DNA of 64,000 nt from Terriglobia bacterium. GTDB lineage: Bacteria > Acidobacteriota > Terriglobia > Terriglobales > Acidobacteriaceae. The stretch covers positions 277,920 through 341,919 of the forward strand of contig JAIQFC010000003.1 in the NCBI GenBank assembly GCA_020073465.1. The letters run 5' to 3'. This document shows, one piece after another, positions 1 to 8,345 of the stretch. Made by a program: the position numbers and the translations under genes. Position 1 is the first letter of the stretch; each line of letters starts with the position of its first letter. Below the pieces are notes generated by a model. It saw only the letters and a program-made list of their open reading frames with translations, searched no databases and was not told where the DNA came from.

Positions 1-1
1 T

Positions 2-775
2 ACTAATTCCAGACAACAGCCCGCATCTGCAATCCCGCTGCCCGCAACCTGGGAAGAATATCTGGCACAGCTGTCCGGCGAAGACCAGAAAAATCTCACA
101 CGATACTCAAAGAGACTTGAGCGGCATTATTCCGTACACATCTACCGCTGTGAGCAGGAATCGCAACTCCGTCGCTGCCTGGAGAGTCTCTTTGAGCTCC
201 ACCAGGCCCGTTGGAACTCCGCAGGAGAACCCGGCAGCTTCGGTTCCCGCGATCGAAGAGACTTTTACTACGAACTCAGCTGCTCGCTGTTACGGCGGAA
301 CTCGCTCGATCTTTGGGTGCTCGAACTGAATGGCGCAGTTGCCGCGGTGCAATTTGGATTCCGCTACGGCAACAGACTCTTCCAACTGCAGGAAGGAAAC
401 AATCCCCAGCATGCTCCAGACCGGGTCGGTTTCGTTCTCCGAGGACATGTGATTCGCGAACTGATTGCCCAAGGCGTGCGAACCTACGATTTCCTGGGCG
501 GAGAGTCGGGATACAAAGCCAGATGGGGCGCTAAAGGTGGATACTACATCAATCTTCGATTTGCCAGACCGTTCACCCTTGGCGCCGCCTATCTCCAGAG
601 TTCACTGCAAGCAAGAGCAGCGAAAGACTGGCTGCGTCGAATTCTTCCACAGCCAGTCTGGCGGAACTTGCATAACTTAAATGTCAGCTTGCACCGCGCT
701 TCAGGGAAGAGCAGCAGAGATCGAGCCGGAAGTCCCTCGACACTGGTTGGAAAAGCAAAGGACAACGCCGAATGA
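2..775 (+). CDS. GNAT/FemAB-like acyltransferase (BioF2-like), 5' partial
   Basis: The frame is open from base 2 to the TGA at 773-775, so the N-terminus lies outside the window and about 257 residues are visible. The visible part matches the C-terminal half of Acetyltransf_6 (CelD/BioF2-like) proteins: a helical 'LFELHQARWNS' segment, a 'FYYEL' stretch, then strands around 'LDLWVLELNGAVAAVQFGF' and 'GVRTYDFLGGESGYKARWG', the typical end of the acyl-CoA fold. Such proteins are common in exopolysaccharide or cell-envelope loci. It converges on a sulfotransferase gene with 21 bases between them, so it belongs to an upstream plus-strand operon outside the window. The substrate cannot be told. 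Confidence 0.8.
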   Translation, partial: TNSRQQPASAIPLPATWEEYLAQLSGEDQKNLTRYSKRLERHYSVHIYRCEQESQLRRCLESLFELHQARWNSAGEPGSFGSRDRRDFYYELSCSLLRRNSLDLWVLELNGAVAAVQFGFRYGNRLFQLQEGNNPQHAPDRVGFVLRGHVIRELIAQGVRTYDFLGGESGYKARWGAKGGYYINLRFARPFTLGAAYLQSSLQARAAKDWLRRILPQPVWRNLHNLNVSLHRASGKSSRDRAGSPSTLVGKAKDNAE

Positions 776-796
776 CTTGCATCTCAGCCAGCTAGT

Positions 797-1663
797 TTAG
801 GGAACACATTTGCTGGTTTCCGAGACGAGGGACGCTGCCGGCAGACTCCGGCTCAGCGTATATCCCAGAGTCTGCATCGCTTTTCCCCACGCCGTTTCAA
901 TCTGCTCGACTGCGCAAGGAGAGAGATTCGATCGCCAGCCCCCCGCTGTAGCGGCTCGAACGAAGGGAATATCCTTCCGCATGCCCTTCGTGAACACCCA
1001 CTGGCCCGACTGTTTTTCCTCTAGGCTGCGCATGTTCTTCGCCGAACCAAGCTCGACAGCCCGCCGGATCCGGAGCGGAGTCGTCCGCAGAGCAAGAAAC
1101 TCTGCCACGCGAGCGAGTTCGGCTTCGGTGTCGACGATCATATCCTCATAGCGCAAGAGCAGAAACCTCGGGTGGTCTCTGCGCATGCTCATCCAACTCA
1201 TCACATGATCACCCCAGGGCCCGCTCCTCATATCCAACTCATCGGCAATAAACAACGGGATGTACTGCTCGAGGGTGCAATCCTGAGGCAGAAGCCTCTT
1301 CTTGAGGTTGTAGTAATAGTAGGAAACCGCGACATCCCGAGGGTCTCGAGCGATGTAGATGACGCTTGGGTACCTCGGCACAAAGCATTCATGACTTTTC
1401 AGGATACGTGGCCGTGACACTTTCCGAAGTTTCCGGTCCGGAAGTATGTAGATCGAAGGCAGGCAAGACTCGATGTTGAGAAAGGTGACCGGCTGATCCT
1501 GATGTACAAGGTTGGCGATCAAGAACCGGACCCAAGTATTACCAGACTTGGGATAGGACACCAGAAAGACGTCGTCCGGGAAAATTGTCGCGCCACGGCC
1601 AGCACTTCCTTGTCCCGTGAGCACCCGTGATGCGTGTCGTAGCCGCCTGAGGATTCTATTCAT
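797..1663 (-). CDS. Sulfotransferase family protein (PAPS-dependent type)
   Basis: The product is 288 aa. The 5'-phosphosulfate loop 'YPKSGNTWVRFL' lies near residues 37-48 and the 3'-phosphate motif 'RDPRDVAVSYYYY' near 105-117, the two hallmarks of PAPS-dependent sulfotransferases (Sulfotransfer_1). No membrane helix is evident, so it is probably cytoplasmic. The ATG overlaps the stop of the upstream ATP-grasp gene by four bases (ATGA), so the two are translationally coupled. The context of LMW phosphatase and ATP-grasp ligase suggests it sulfates a surface glycan, a lipid or a small metabolite. The acceptor is unknown. Confidence 0.88.
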   Translation of the reverse strand: MNRILRRLRHASRVLTGQGSAGRGATIFPDDVFLVSYPKSGNTWVRFLIANLVHQDQPVTFLNIESCLPSIYILPDRKLRKVSRPRILKSHECFVPRYPSVIYIARDPRDVAVSYYYYNLKKRLLPQDCTLEQYIPLFIADELDMRSGPWGDHVMSWMSMRRDHPRFLLLRYEDMIVDTEAELARVAEFLALRTTPLRIRRAVELGSAKNMRSLEEKQSGQWVFTKGMRKDIPFVRAATAGGWRSNLSPCAVEQIETAWGKAMQTLGYTLSRSLPAASLVSETSKCVP

Positions 1664-2946
1664 GCGTGGATCTTGCTCTTTTCCGCCGTGTGCTCGGACG
1701 TTGCGAGCCGATTAGAATAACCTGTTCCCTTTCGTGGACGATGGCGTAGAACCTTTCGCAGAACCGACCAAGCGTCGGAACTCAACAACTTCTTCGCTTG
1801 CCGGAATCCCTCCGAAATGGCCGGCACAGGATCGGCGAAGCTCCACAGTGCGTCATGAGTAAAAGGGCTCAGGTCTGCGAGGGAAGGAATCACCTCCCTC
1901 AAAGCGCCCGGTCGCTTTAGTGCGCGCTTGACACTGCCGGCGACGACGCCGTGCCAGCGACGCACGTAGCCCGCTGTCCAGCGCCAGCGGAGTCCAACCG
2001 AATAGGTACGCTGCACACTGGGTCGTTCTCCGTGTGCTATCTGCCACTCATACCAGGGGAAGTCGATCCCGGCTTTGATCGGAAGTGCCAGAGTGCCCCA
2101 GTAGCGGCCGTTGACTTCCATCAGTGCGCTCTGGCGATGCGAGCGGTCGTAACGAAACTCGACCATGGCAACGCCCTCCCATTCCAAGGCGCGCAAGAGC
2201 GCGACCGCCTGGTCGGAGAGGAATGGTTCGAGCGGCTCGGCAATCGCCACCGCGGCAGCGCCCCCTGTGCTCGGAACCTCCTTCAAGCGCCGGTGTTGGA
2301 ACATCGCGATGGGCTCGCCGCGATGCATCAGAGCTTCTACCCCGACTCCATCTCCTTGCACAAATTCCTGCAACAGCACCCTGCGGGCAAGTTGGTCATC
2401 AGCAGCCAGGGCACCACAGAGCGTCTCATAGTCCTGAAAATAACGGACTTTGAAGTCTGTCTCGCTGCTTTTATGGCTCGGCTTGGCGATGACGGGAAAC
2501 TCCAACTCATGGGAAATCACTTTCAGTTCCGAGAGGCTCGAAATGCGAAAAGTCCGCGGGGCACGAATTCCTGCTCGCCTCGCAAAATCAAGAGTAATGC
2601 CCTTGTTGAGAATCCGCTGAACGATGTCGGCGGGTGGGCAGGCAACGTACGCCACCTCTCGCAGCTTCGCGTCGTGTTCTCCAATCACCGCCAAGGCCGC
2701 ATCCGTCGCCGGAATCAGCATGTCGTACTTCCTGCGTGAAATGAGGCTGGTTATGGCTTCGCAGAAACTGCTCGGATCTTCATTCCCAGGCAAACGCTCA
2801 AAGTGGCGCACCGCCTTAGATCTGAGATGAGGTTCGGATGCGGAAACAGATGCCATATCGACTCGCACGCCCTGCCGATGCAGCGACCGGGCGATCGGGA
2901 TGGAAATGCGTGGCTCAACACCCAGGATTAGAACTGGCTGCTTCAT
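1660..2946 (-). CDS. ATP-grasp domain ligase (carbamoyl-phosphate-synthase-like)
   Basis: The product is 428 aa. The N-terminus 'KQPVLILGVEPRISIPIARSL' resembles the pre-ATP-grasp fold. The ATP-grasp core follows: 'FPVIAKPSHKSS' with the ATP-contacting lysine near residue 154, 'RVLLQEFVQGDGVGVEAL', and the metal-binding end 'VAMVEFRYD...ALMEVNGRYWGTLALP' near residue 275. The C-terminal 100 residues are basic and not assigned. Related proteins occur in exopolysaccharide loci and ligate carboxylates to amines. Start and stop both overlap neighbours by four bases (ATGA), so this is the middle gene of a coupled LMW-PTP, ATP-grasp, sulfotransferase operon. The substrate is unknown. Confidence 0.85.
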   Translation of the reverse strand: MKQPVLILGVEPRISIPIARSLHRQGVRVDMASVSASEPHLRSKAVRHFERLPGNEDPSSFCEAITSLISRRKYDMLIPATDAALAVIGEHDAKLREVAYVACPPADIVQRILNKGITLDFARRAGIRAPRTFRISSLSELKVISHELEFPVIAKPSHKSSETDFKVRYFQDYETLCGALAADDQLARRVLLQEFVQGDGVGVEALMHRGEPIAMFQHRRLKEVPSTGGAAAVAIAEPLEPFLSDQAVALLRALEWEGVAMVEFRYDRSHRQSALMEVNGRYWGTLALPIKAGIDFPWYEWQIAHGERPSVQRTYSVGLRWRWTAGYVRRWHGVVAGSVKRALKRPGALREVIPSLADLSPFTHDALWSFADPVPAISEGFRQAKKLLSSDAWSVLRKVLRHRPRKGTGYSNRLATSEHTAEKSKIHA

Positions 2947-3719
2947 CTTCTTTGGCTTATGACTGATTTTTCCTGCTTCACACCCATTTCCTGCGGTTCC
3001 TCGCAGTCGCGAAACAAGCTGTCAGCGAGATTCTGGGTGCAAGTCTGCAGCAACTCGTAACAACGCACGGTTTCCTCCTCGCTGCCGAAGAACGGGTCGC
3101 GAATCTCGATCGGACGAGAACTCGTTCTGGCGTGGGAGCCGAGCAAGAAGAACTTGTCCGCTGCATCAGGGTAACGCGACAGCAATTCCACCTGATTCTG
3201 GTAATCCATCGCCAGGATTGCGTCAGCACGGTCAACCATCGCCCGAGTCAACAGCCTTGCCCGGTGCCCTTCGAGAGAAATCCCCATCTCTTTAGCCGCG
3301 GAAACAGCCCAAGGATGCGCCGCAGTTCCCGCAGCAGCGTTCAGTCCAGCCGATACGATGTCCAAGTTCAGGTTTGAACAACGTTTCGTGGCACGTCTGA
3401 AGAGAGCCTCGCACATCGGGCTGCGCATGATATTTCCGAAGCAGACAAAAACAAAAGACCGCGCTGACTTTGGGATCACCTGCCTTCTGCTGCCACGGAA
3501 TCTAATCCCGTTGGCGATTCGGATCTTGAAGTACAGAGCTCGCTCCGCTCTGTTAAATCGGCGATAGCGGCGTATCTCCTGAACCCACGGTCGGGGAACC
3601 AACCTCTTGGCCACGTTCAGGGCAGCCTCATGCAGACGGCCACGGGAACCCCAGGGCCGTTCGGAATGTGCTGGCGGGGTGGGCGCTGGCGCTGAATCCA
3701 TATCTGTCCGTGGAAACAC
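2943..3719 (-). CDS. Low-molecular-weight protein tyrosine phosphatase with N-terminal extension
   Basis: The product is 258 aa. The P-loop CX5R is seen as 'VCFGNIMRS' (Cys93 to Arg99) and the general-acid Asp as 'RDPFF' (Asp208), so the catalytic residues are intact. LMW phosphatases are normally about 150 residues; here about 85 basic, Pro/Arg-rich residues precede the domain, with no obvious membrane helix. The Met at residue 7 is an alternative start. In capsule systems such phosphatases (Wzb type) dephosphorylate the tyrosine kinase that controls chain length. The ATGA overlap with the downstream ATP-grasp gene supports a shared envelope-polysaccharide role. That specific role is inferred. 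Confidence 0.88.
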   Translation of the reverse strand: MFPRTDMDSAPAPTPPAHSERPWGSRGRLHEAALNVAKRLVPRPWVQEIRRYRRFNRAERALYFKIRIANGIRFRGSRRQVIPKSARSFVFVCFGNIMRSPMCEALFRRATKRCSNLNLDIVSAGLNAAAGTAAHPWAVSAAKEMGISLEGHRARLLTRAMVDRADAILAMDYQNQVELLSRYPDAADKFFLLGSHARTSSRPIEIRDPFFGSEEETVRCYELLQTCTQNLADSLFRDCEEPQEMGVKQEKSVISQRR

Positions 3720-3806
3720 GTGCTGCCTTCAAGACGCGGACACCCAGTACAACGATATTCGAGCCATAACCGAGACGGTGGAAACGCGACGCTCCTCACA
3801 GGCACC

Positions 3807-3965
3807 TTACGGCCGCGAATCGTGCAAGTTCGTCTGTTCATCTTCCAGCTCGGATCGCAACAATTCCAACATGAACTGATGATTGGGATGGGGACGACGC
3901 CACGGCATTGCGGCCAAGAGGATAACGACCACAGCGAACAGCTTCAATGGCAACGCTTCGGTCAC
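3807..3965 (-). CDS. Candidate small single-pass membrane protein
   Basis: A GTG-started 52-codon frame (an in-frame TTG start exists at 3983) encodes a short hydrophobic helix 'LKLFAVVVILLAAMPW' followed by a charged tail rich in Glu, Asp and Arg. It lies 87 bases upstream of the LMW-PTP gene in the same direction and could be the first gene of that operon. No Shine-Dalgarno sequence is convincing and no family is recognised. It is reported only because one hydrophobic helix followed by an amphipathic charged tail is an unusual composition for random sequence. Confidence 0.3.
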   Translation of the reverse strand: MTEALPLKLFAVVVILLAAMPWRRPHPNHQFMLELLRSELEDEQTNLHDSRP

Positions 3966-4168
3966 GTCGGCCTCTGTCTGCAATGCTAGGCTCCGAGTGT
4001 TACGGGATGATTAAAGAGACGAGATCCGACTGGAACCGGAATGCTCTACGGCTGCCTACTCCAGCCAGCGGAATCCCAGCAGAACGAATCGGCACGGATG
4101 ACCTATAATGTTGGGTGTCCTTCCTTCTACCTAGCGGAACGTAGAGCTACGGAACCACAGGTCTTCCC

Positions 4169-4399
4169 ATGACAGAGAAGCAGGTCAGTCTTTGCACAAG
4201 GCTAAAGCGATTGGGTTTCACGCAAGGGAACCAGATGAAGCTGTACGGAGAGGAATTTGAGTTGCTTAGCGACCCAATCGTCATGGGGGATAACCTGGTT
4301 CTTGTGGATGCAATGGAAAGGAAGTCAGGGCGGTTGAGACGTGTCCGCATTCCGCTGCCAGTCGTGAACATGGCAAATGGAGAGCGTAGTGCCGCATGA
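4169..4399 (+). CDS. Small conserved-type hypothetical protein
   Basis: The product is 76 aa and soluble, with no signal peptide. It contains a compact run 'GFTQGNQMKLYGEEFELLS', then strands with 'DNLVLVDAMERKSG', and ends in 'RVRIPLPVVNMA'. The composition and even codon use look genuine, and the pattern resembles small proteins I associate with acidobacterial genomes, though no domain can be named. A -10-like TATAAT lies at 4104-4109, about 60 bases upstream, without a clear -35. It is monocistronic: the next gene downstream is on the other strand. Confidence 0.65.
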   Translation: MTEKQVSLCTRLKRLGFTQGNQMKLYGEEFELLSDPIVMGDNLVLVDAMERKSGRLRRVRIPLPVVNMANGERSAA

Positions 4400-4813
4400 G
4401 TAGCGGCATCCCTGCTGAAAAATCCCTCTTTTACCAGCAATCCGCAATTGGTCAAATACCGCAGTTTACAACTGTAATTCCTTCCGAGTAGCCGTCTCAC
4501 TACCCACTCCCCATGCCGGGGCCTGCCGGGGGGTGTCCGAATTTCCCACCTCTCTATAGCTATCCGCGTCAAACTCGCAGACCCTTAAGGGAAAATGTCG
4601 GCCCCCATGCACGAAGCCACGGTGCCGAAGGTGCGCAGGTGGGGAGCGGTCGAAGACGCTAGGGACCGAACACGCTGCGACAACTGGTCTGCGTGAAGAG
4701 CTGCGTCTGGCGGAAGTTCGGCGGTCCGCCGATCTTCTCCGATTTCCATGAGGCCCACCTCCCAGAATGCTGGAAACTCAGCGGATCCGGGAGGCATAGG
4801 CCTACCCCCGCCA
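4400..4813. other. Non-coding interval
   Basis: No convincing gene is seen in this 414-base stretch between the small hypothetical and the end of the M48-like protease gene. The open frames present on the minus strand (4147-4572 and 4585-4908) have compositions unlike proteins. No clear terminator hairpin or repeat was found. Confidence 0.5.
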
Positions 4814-5977
4814 TCAAGGCCGTAACTTTGGAATGGCCGCACGCGAGAGCACCGCCCCCTGACCATCCAGCACGAACACCTCGGCCGACATTGCTTTCTG
4901 GGAGTCATCCGTCACGGTAAAGGTGATCGTGGTCTTAGGCGAAGTGCATCCGGTGAGTTGCCGCACTTCATCGTTCGACGCAGCACCGCGCGATGTACCC
5001 TGCTCGGTAATCGATCGGGGCGCGGCGGCGGAGTATGTTTGCAACACTACCTCCACGGCCCCTACCAGATTCTGACAGCGCATGGGAAGTCGAATCTCCC
5101 ATTCCTTCGTGCGCGTTTTCTTCACTCTGGGCTCGTCGGCAAACACCAGAATCGGAGGATCGCCACCCGGCGAGGCATACCATTCCGGCCAGCGGCGCTC
5201 GAACTCGATGCTCGCCACAATGTAAGCGCGATCGAGTTCGCGATCTCGCTCTTCCCAGCAGGGGTGCATGGCAAAGACCGAAGGCGCAATCTTGCCGGCG
5301 CCTTGTGCGTGCAGCAAGTGATGCAGCGCCGGGACAAAGTCCGGGTGATATCCCGTGCGCGCCATCAGCATCAAGCCTTCCAAGTCGGCCTCCAGTTCGA
5401 GTTGGCGGCAAAACCGCGCCAGATCTTCGGAGGCCTTCTGGGAATCCGTCCATGCCACCGGGGAAAGCCCTGGGTCGCCCAGTACAACCGACCCGCCGCC
5501 GTAGCGCAGAGACTCTTCATAGAGGTAACGCCGCGCCCAATCCCGCCGGACCACGTGCGCGATCTCGTGCGACAGAATCGCCGCCCACAGCCCGGCCCTC
5601 GTGCCGGCCAGATCGGCAAGTCCTCTCCCCACGTAGATGGTTCCATCGGGCGAGGAAAACGCATTCAGCAGGACCTCGTTGACTATGCGTAGTTCCCAGG
5701 CGGGCTTCCTATTCCGCGAGGCATGAGCCTGTTCTGCCAGTTTCTCGAACACTCGGCGGCCTGTCGCATAGCGGCCCGGTGCGGTGCTCTGAGCTAGCAA
5801 CTCCGGCCGCAACCGTGCGGCGGTTCTCATGTCGAGGTTGAACTTATCCGGGACGTCCAGCGCAGCGGAACCCTGCTGGGCTGCTGCGAGAATCGGCAAC
5901 AAGCAAAACAGAAGTGTGGAGACGACGCGGAACGAGCCGTAACTTTCCTCTCCCACGGGCATTCTCCCGGAGGTCAA
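4814..5977 (-). CDS. Secreted M48-family-like metalloprotease
   Basis: The product is 387 aa. The N-terminus has a signal peptide ('VVSTLLFCLLPILAAAQQ'); the Met at residue 7 is also a possible start. The zinc-binding HEXXH appears as 'SHEIAHVVRRDW' near residue 138, and the third ligand as the Glu in 'ELEADLEGLMLMARTGY' about 55 residues later, the M48 pattern. The 'GTIYVGRGLADL' strand before the active site also fits. The C-terminal 120 residues have no recognised domain. It probably acts on envelope or periplasmic proteins. It stands alone, with opposite-strand or distant neighbours. Confidence 0.85.
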   Translation of the reverse strand: MTSGRMPVGEESYGSFRVVSTLLFCLLPILAAAQQGSAALDVPDKFNLDMRTAARLRPELLAQSTAPGRYATGRRVFEKLAEQAHASRNRKPAWELRIVNEVLLNAFSSPDGTIYVGRGLADLAGTRAGLWAAILSHEIAHVVRRDWARRYLYEESLRYGGGSVVLGDPGLSPVAWTDSQKASEDLARFCRQLELEADLEGLMLMARTGYHPDFVPALHHLLHAQGAGKIAPSVFAMHPCWEERDRELDRAYIVASIEFERRWPEWYASPGGDPPILVFADEPRVKKTRTKEWEIRLPMRCQNLVGAVEVVLQTYSAAAPRSITEQGTSRGAASNDEVRQLTGCTSPKTTITFTVTDDSQKAMSAEVFVLDGQGAVLSRAAIPKLRP

Positions 5978-6300
5978 TTTCTAGAGGGAATTATCCCACT
6001 TTTCCATTCATCGAGCGCCGATAAACGCCTGAAAAGGAAAGAGGGAAACACACCCACTCAAAGGGGGGTGAAGGAAGTTGAGATCCTTGGTACTTTGAAG
6101 AAACGCGGTTTTGCAGACCACCGCTGCACAAGCCCATGGTGAGAGGAGTAGATGAGATTCTAGCCTGGTCTTTTCGACAATTGTCGTGGAGCCGATATCG
6201 ACGAACGCCTGATTACATTCGAGATTCGTCCCGCGAAGATTTCATCAACTCTTAACCTCACTTTCATCCCTGCGAGAACTGACTGCAGTATCCCTGTAGC
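5978..6300. other. Intergenic region upstream of the OlsF-like gene
   Basis: This 323-base divergent region holds a perfect 12-bp palindrome CGACAATTGTCG at 6175-6186 and, nearer the plus-strand gene, the phased Pho-box-like element at 6240-6268. No small gene is evident. Confidence 0.55.
6240..6268 (+). promoter_or_regulatory. Pho-box-like 11-bp-phased direct repeat
   Basis: Three heptamers with an 11-bp period are seen: TTTCATC at 6240, CTTAACC at 6251 and TTTCATC at 6262. This is the architecture of PhoB/PhoP sites, where TTAAC- or TCAT-type half sites repeat every helical turn. It lies 32 bases before the OlsF-like ATG. A second element with the same TTCATC-N4-CTTAAC core precedes the PhoB-type regulator gene downstream. 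Confidence 0.5.
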
Positions 6301-8100
6301 ATGCCATCAGAGCATTTTGTCCCGGCAACATCCCCGCCGGACGTGTTGTCCCGCGTCGCGCAATTGCCCGGACTACCAGGGCTGGTAGAAAAGTTGGTTC
6401 CCGTGGACAAGGTGCGGGACGTCTATCGCCGTGTCCGGCAATCTCCTGAAGGCTTCCGGCTGGAAACGCTGCTGTCCGAAATGCGAGTCGAGCTGCGCGT
6501 CGATGCAGCCGACTCCGCCAGAGTTCCCGTCACGGGATCCGTCGTGGTTGTGGCCAATCATCCCTTCGGGGTGCTGGACGGCGCGATTCTCACGGTGCTC
6601 CTAACTCGCGTCCGGCCCGACGTAAAGGTCGTAACCAATTTTCTTCTCGGTGATGTACCGGAACTCAAACAGCACTGCATCTTCGTCGATCCCTTTGAAA
6701 CCGACCGTTCCATCGACTCGAATCGACGTGCCCTGAAAGAGTGTTTAGCGTGGCTCCAGCAGGGAGGAATGCTCGCCCTCTTCCCCGCCGGCGAGGTTTC
6801 CCATCTGCAAGTTCCTGAGATACGGGTCGCCGATCCGGCGTGGAACGATACGGCTGCGCGGCTGGTTCGCAGAACTGGAGCGTCTGCCCTGCCTGTCTAT
6901 TTCTGCGGCCGCAACAGCGTCGGCTTTCAGATTCTGGGCATGATCCATCCCCGGCTCCGCACCGCGCTTCTCATGCAGGAGTTTCTGCAGCAGGAAGGAA
7001 AGACCATCGAAGTCCGCGTCGGCAGCGAGATTCCCAGCGAACGCATCTCCGGGATCGAGGACGATCGTGAGGCTACTGAATACTTGCGCTGGCGCACTTA
7101 CCTGCTTGGGTATCGGAGCAAGCGGAAGGATTCCTGGACTTCCACGGTACGCTCCAGGCTCGCACTCAACATGCAGCAACCGGTTGCAGCAGCAGTGCAG
7201 CCGGAGTTGCTGGCAAAAGAGTTGGCGGCTCTGTCACCGGACCGTAGCCTGACCGAGAACGGAGACTTCGCAGTCTTTCTCCTGCGTGCCAACGAAGGGC
7301 CGCACTTGCAGCAGGAACTGGGACGGCTGCGCGAAGTAACGTTTCGCCAAGTCGGGGAAGGTACTGGCAGGCCTCTCGACCTCGACCGCTTTGACCTCTA
7401 TTACTGGCACCTGCTGTTGTGGCACAAAACGAAGCAGGAATTGGTGGGTGCCTATCGAGCTGGCAGCACCGCTGAAATCCTCCCCCACCACGGGGTTGAT
7501 GGCCTCTACACCAGTACTCTCTTTCGTTACGACCCACGTCTGTTCGAGAGGCTTGGTCCAGCCCTGGAACTGGGACGCTCCTTTGTCAGGCCGGAATATC
7601 AACGCCAGTACGCCCCGCTTCTGTTGCTCTGGAAAGGGATTGCACGTTTTGTCGCGCAGCATCCCGAGACGCCGACCCTGTTCGGCGCGGTCAGCATCAG
7701 CAACGACTACAGCAAGGCTTCCCGCGAGATGATTTATCGCTTCTTCGAAGCCCGCCGGCACGACGATGAATTGGCGGGCATGATCGAGCCGCGGAGCCCG
7801 TTCCGCCCGGAACGCCTGCGCCAATGGGATTGCCGTGCCATGTGCCACGCTCTGCGCGACCTGGACGAACTCTCGCAACCGATTGCCGACGTGGAAACCG
7901 ATGGCAAAGGTCTGCCCATTCTCATCCGGCAATACGCGAAGGTCGGGGGCAAAATACTCGGCTTCAACGTAGATCGTAAGTTCTCCAATGTGCTCGATGG
8001 CCTCGTGGTGGTCGATCTCCGTCAGACCGTGCCTTGTGTGCTCGAACGCTACATGGGCCGCGAAGGCCTGGCGACATTTCGCGACTACCATCAGATCTGA
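6301..8100 (+). CDS. OlsF-like bifunctional acyltransferase (ornithine/amino-acid lipid synthesis)
   Basis: The product is 599 aa with two halves. The N-terminal half (about 60-280) is a PlsC/hemolysin-type O-acyltransferase: the acceptor motif 'NHPFGVLDG' (His87, Asp93) and 'LFPAGEVS' at the glycerophosphate-type motif are visible. The C-terminal half (about 305-599) matches the OlsB/hemolysin GNAT-like N-acyltransferase: 'LRYEVF'-like 'LREVTFRQVGEGTG', 'LGRSFVRPEYQ', and 'VSISNDYSKASREMIYRFF'. This order is that of OlsF, which makes amino-acid lipids with one enzyme. It acts at the membrane face on acyl-ACP. The phased element upstream suggests phosphate-starvation control. The head-group amino acid is not predictable. 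Confidence 0.82.
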   Translation: MPSEHFVPATSPPDVLSRVAQLPGLPGLVEKLVPVDKVRDVYRRVRQSPEGFRLETLLSEMRVELRVDAADSARVPVTGSVVVVANHPFGVLDGAILTVLLTRVRPDVKVVTNFLLGDVPELKQHCIFVDPFETDRSIDSNRRALKECLAWLQQGGMLALFPAGEVSHLQVPEIRVADPAWNDTAARLVRRTGASALPVYFCGRNSVGFQILGMIHPRLRTALLMQEFLQQEGKTIEVRVGSEIPSERISGIEDDREATEYLRWRTYLLGYRSKRKDSWTSTVRSRLALNMQQPVAAAVQPELLAKELAALSPDRSLTENGDFAVFLLRANEGPHLQQELGRLREVTFRQVGEGTGRPLDLDRFDLYYWHLLLWHKTKQELVGAYRAGSTAEILPHHGVDGLYTSTLFRYDPRLFERLGPALELGRSFVRPEYQRQYAPLLLLWKGIARFVAQHPETPTLFGAVSISNDYSKASREMIYRFFEARRHDDELAGMIEPRSPFRPERLRQWDCRAMCHALRDLDELSQPIADVETDGKGLPILIRQYAKVGGKILGFNVDRKFSNVLDGLVVVDLRQTVPCVLERYMGREGLATFRDYHQI

Positions 8101-8252
8101 ACATATCTGTCCCATGAACGATTGCAGGATGCAAACAAGGACATCCTTACGTCCCATTTGCACACCCGCTTGTCTTGCGTTTGGCTGAGGGACCGATACA
8201 GCGCGTCGTCGTGGTCTCGGGGAACGTACACAGTCGAGAAGCATTCCCGCAA

Positions 8253-8270
8253 ATTCATCATTCCTTAACA
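8253..8270 (+). promoter_or_regulatory. Pho-box-like element upstream of the response regulator
   Basis: ATTCATC (8253) and CTTAACA (8264) are spaced 11 bp apart and share the TTCATC-N4-CTTAAC core with the site at 6240-6257. The position, 76 bases before the regulator start, suits autoregulation by the OmpR/PhoB-type protein. Confidence 0.4.
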
Positions 8271-8345
8271 CGCGGGAAACATTCGCTCAACATCAGCCCT
8301 ATAAGGTCTGGGAACGGTCAATGACACCGGTAGCCTGGCTTCACG

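Noticed and set aside
3720..3989. Plus-strand 89-codon open frame upstream of the small hypothetical
   Set aside because: Low-order composition, no start signal, and it is antisense to the more protein-like small membrane frame at 3807-3965.
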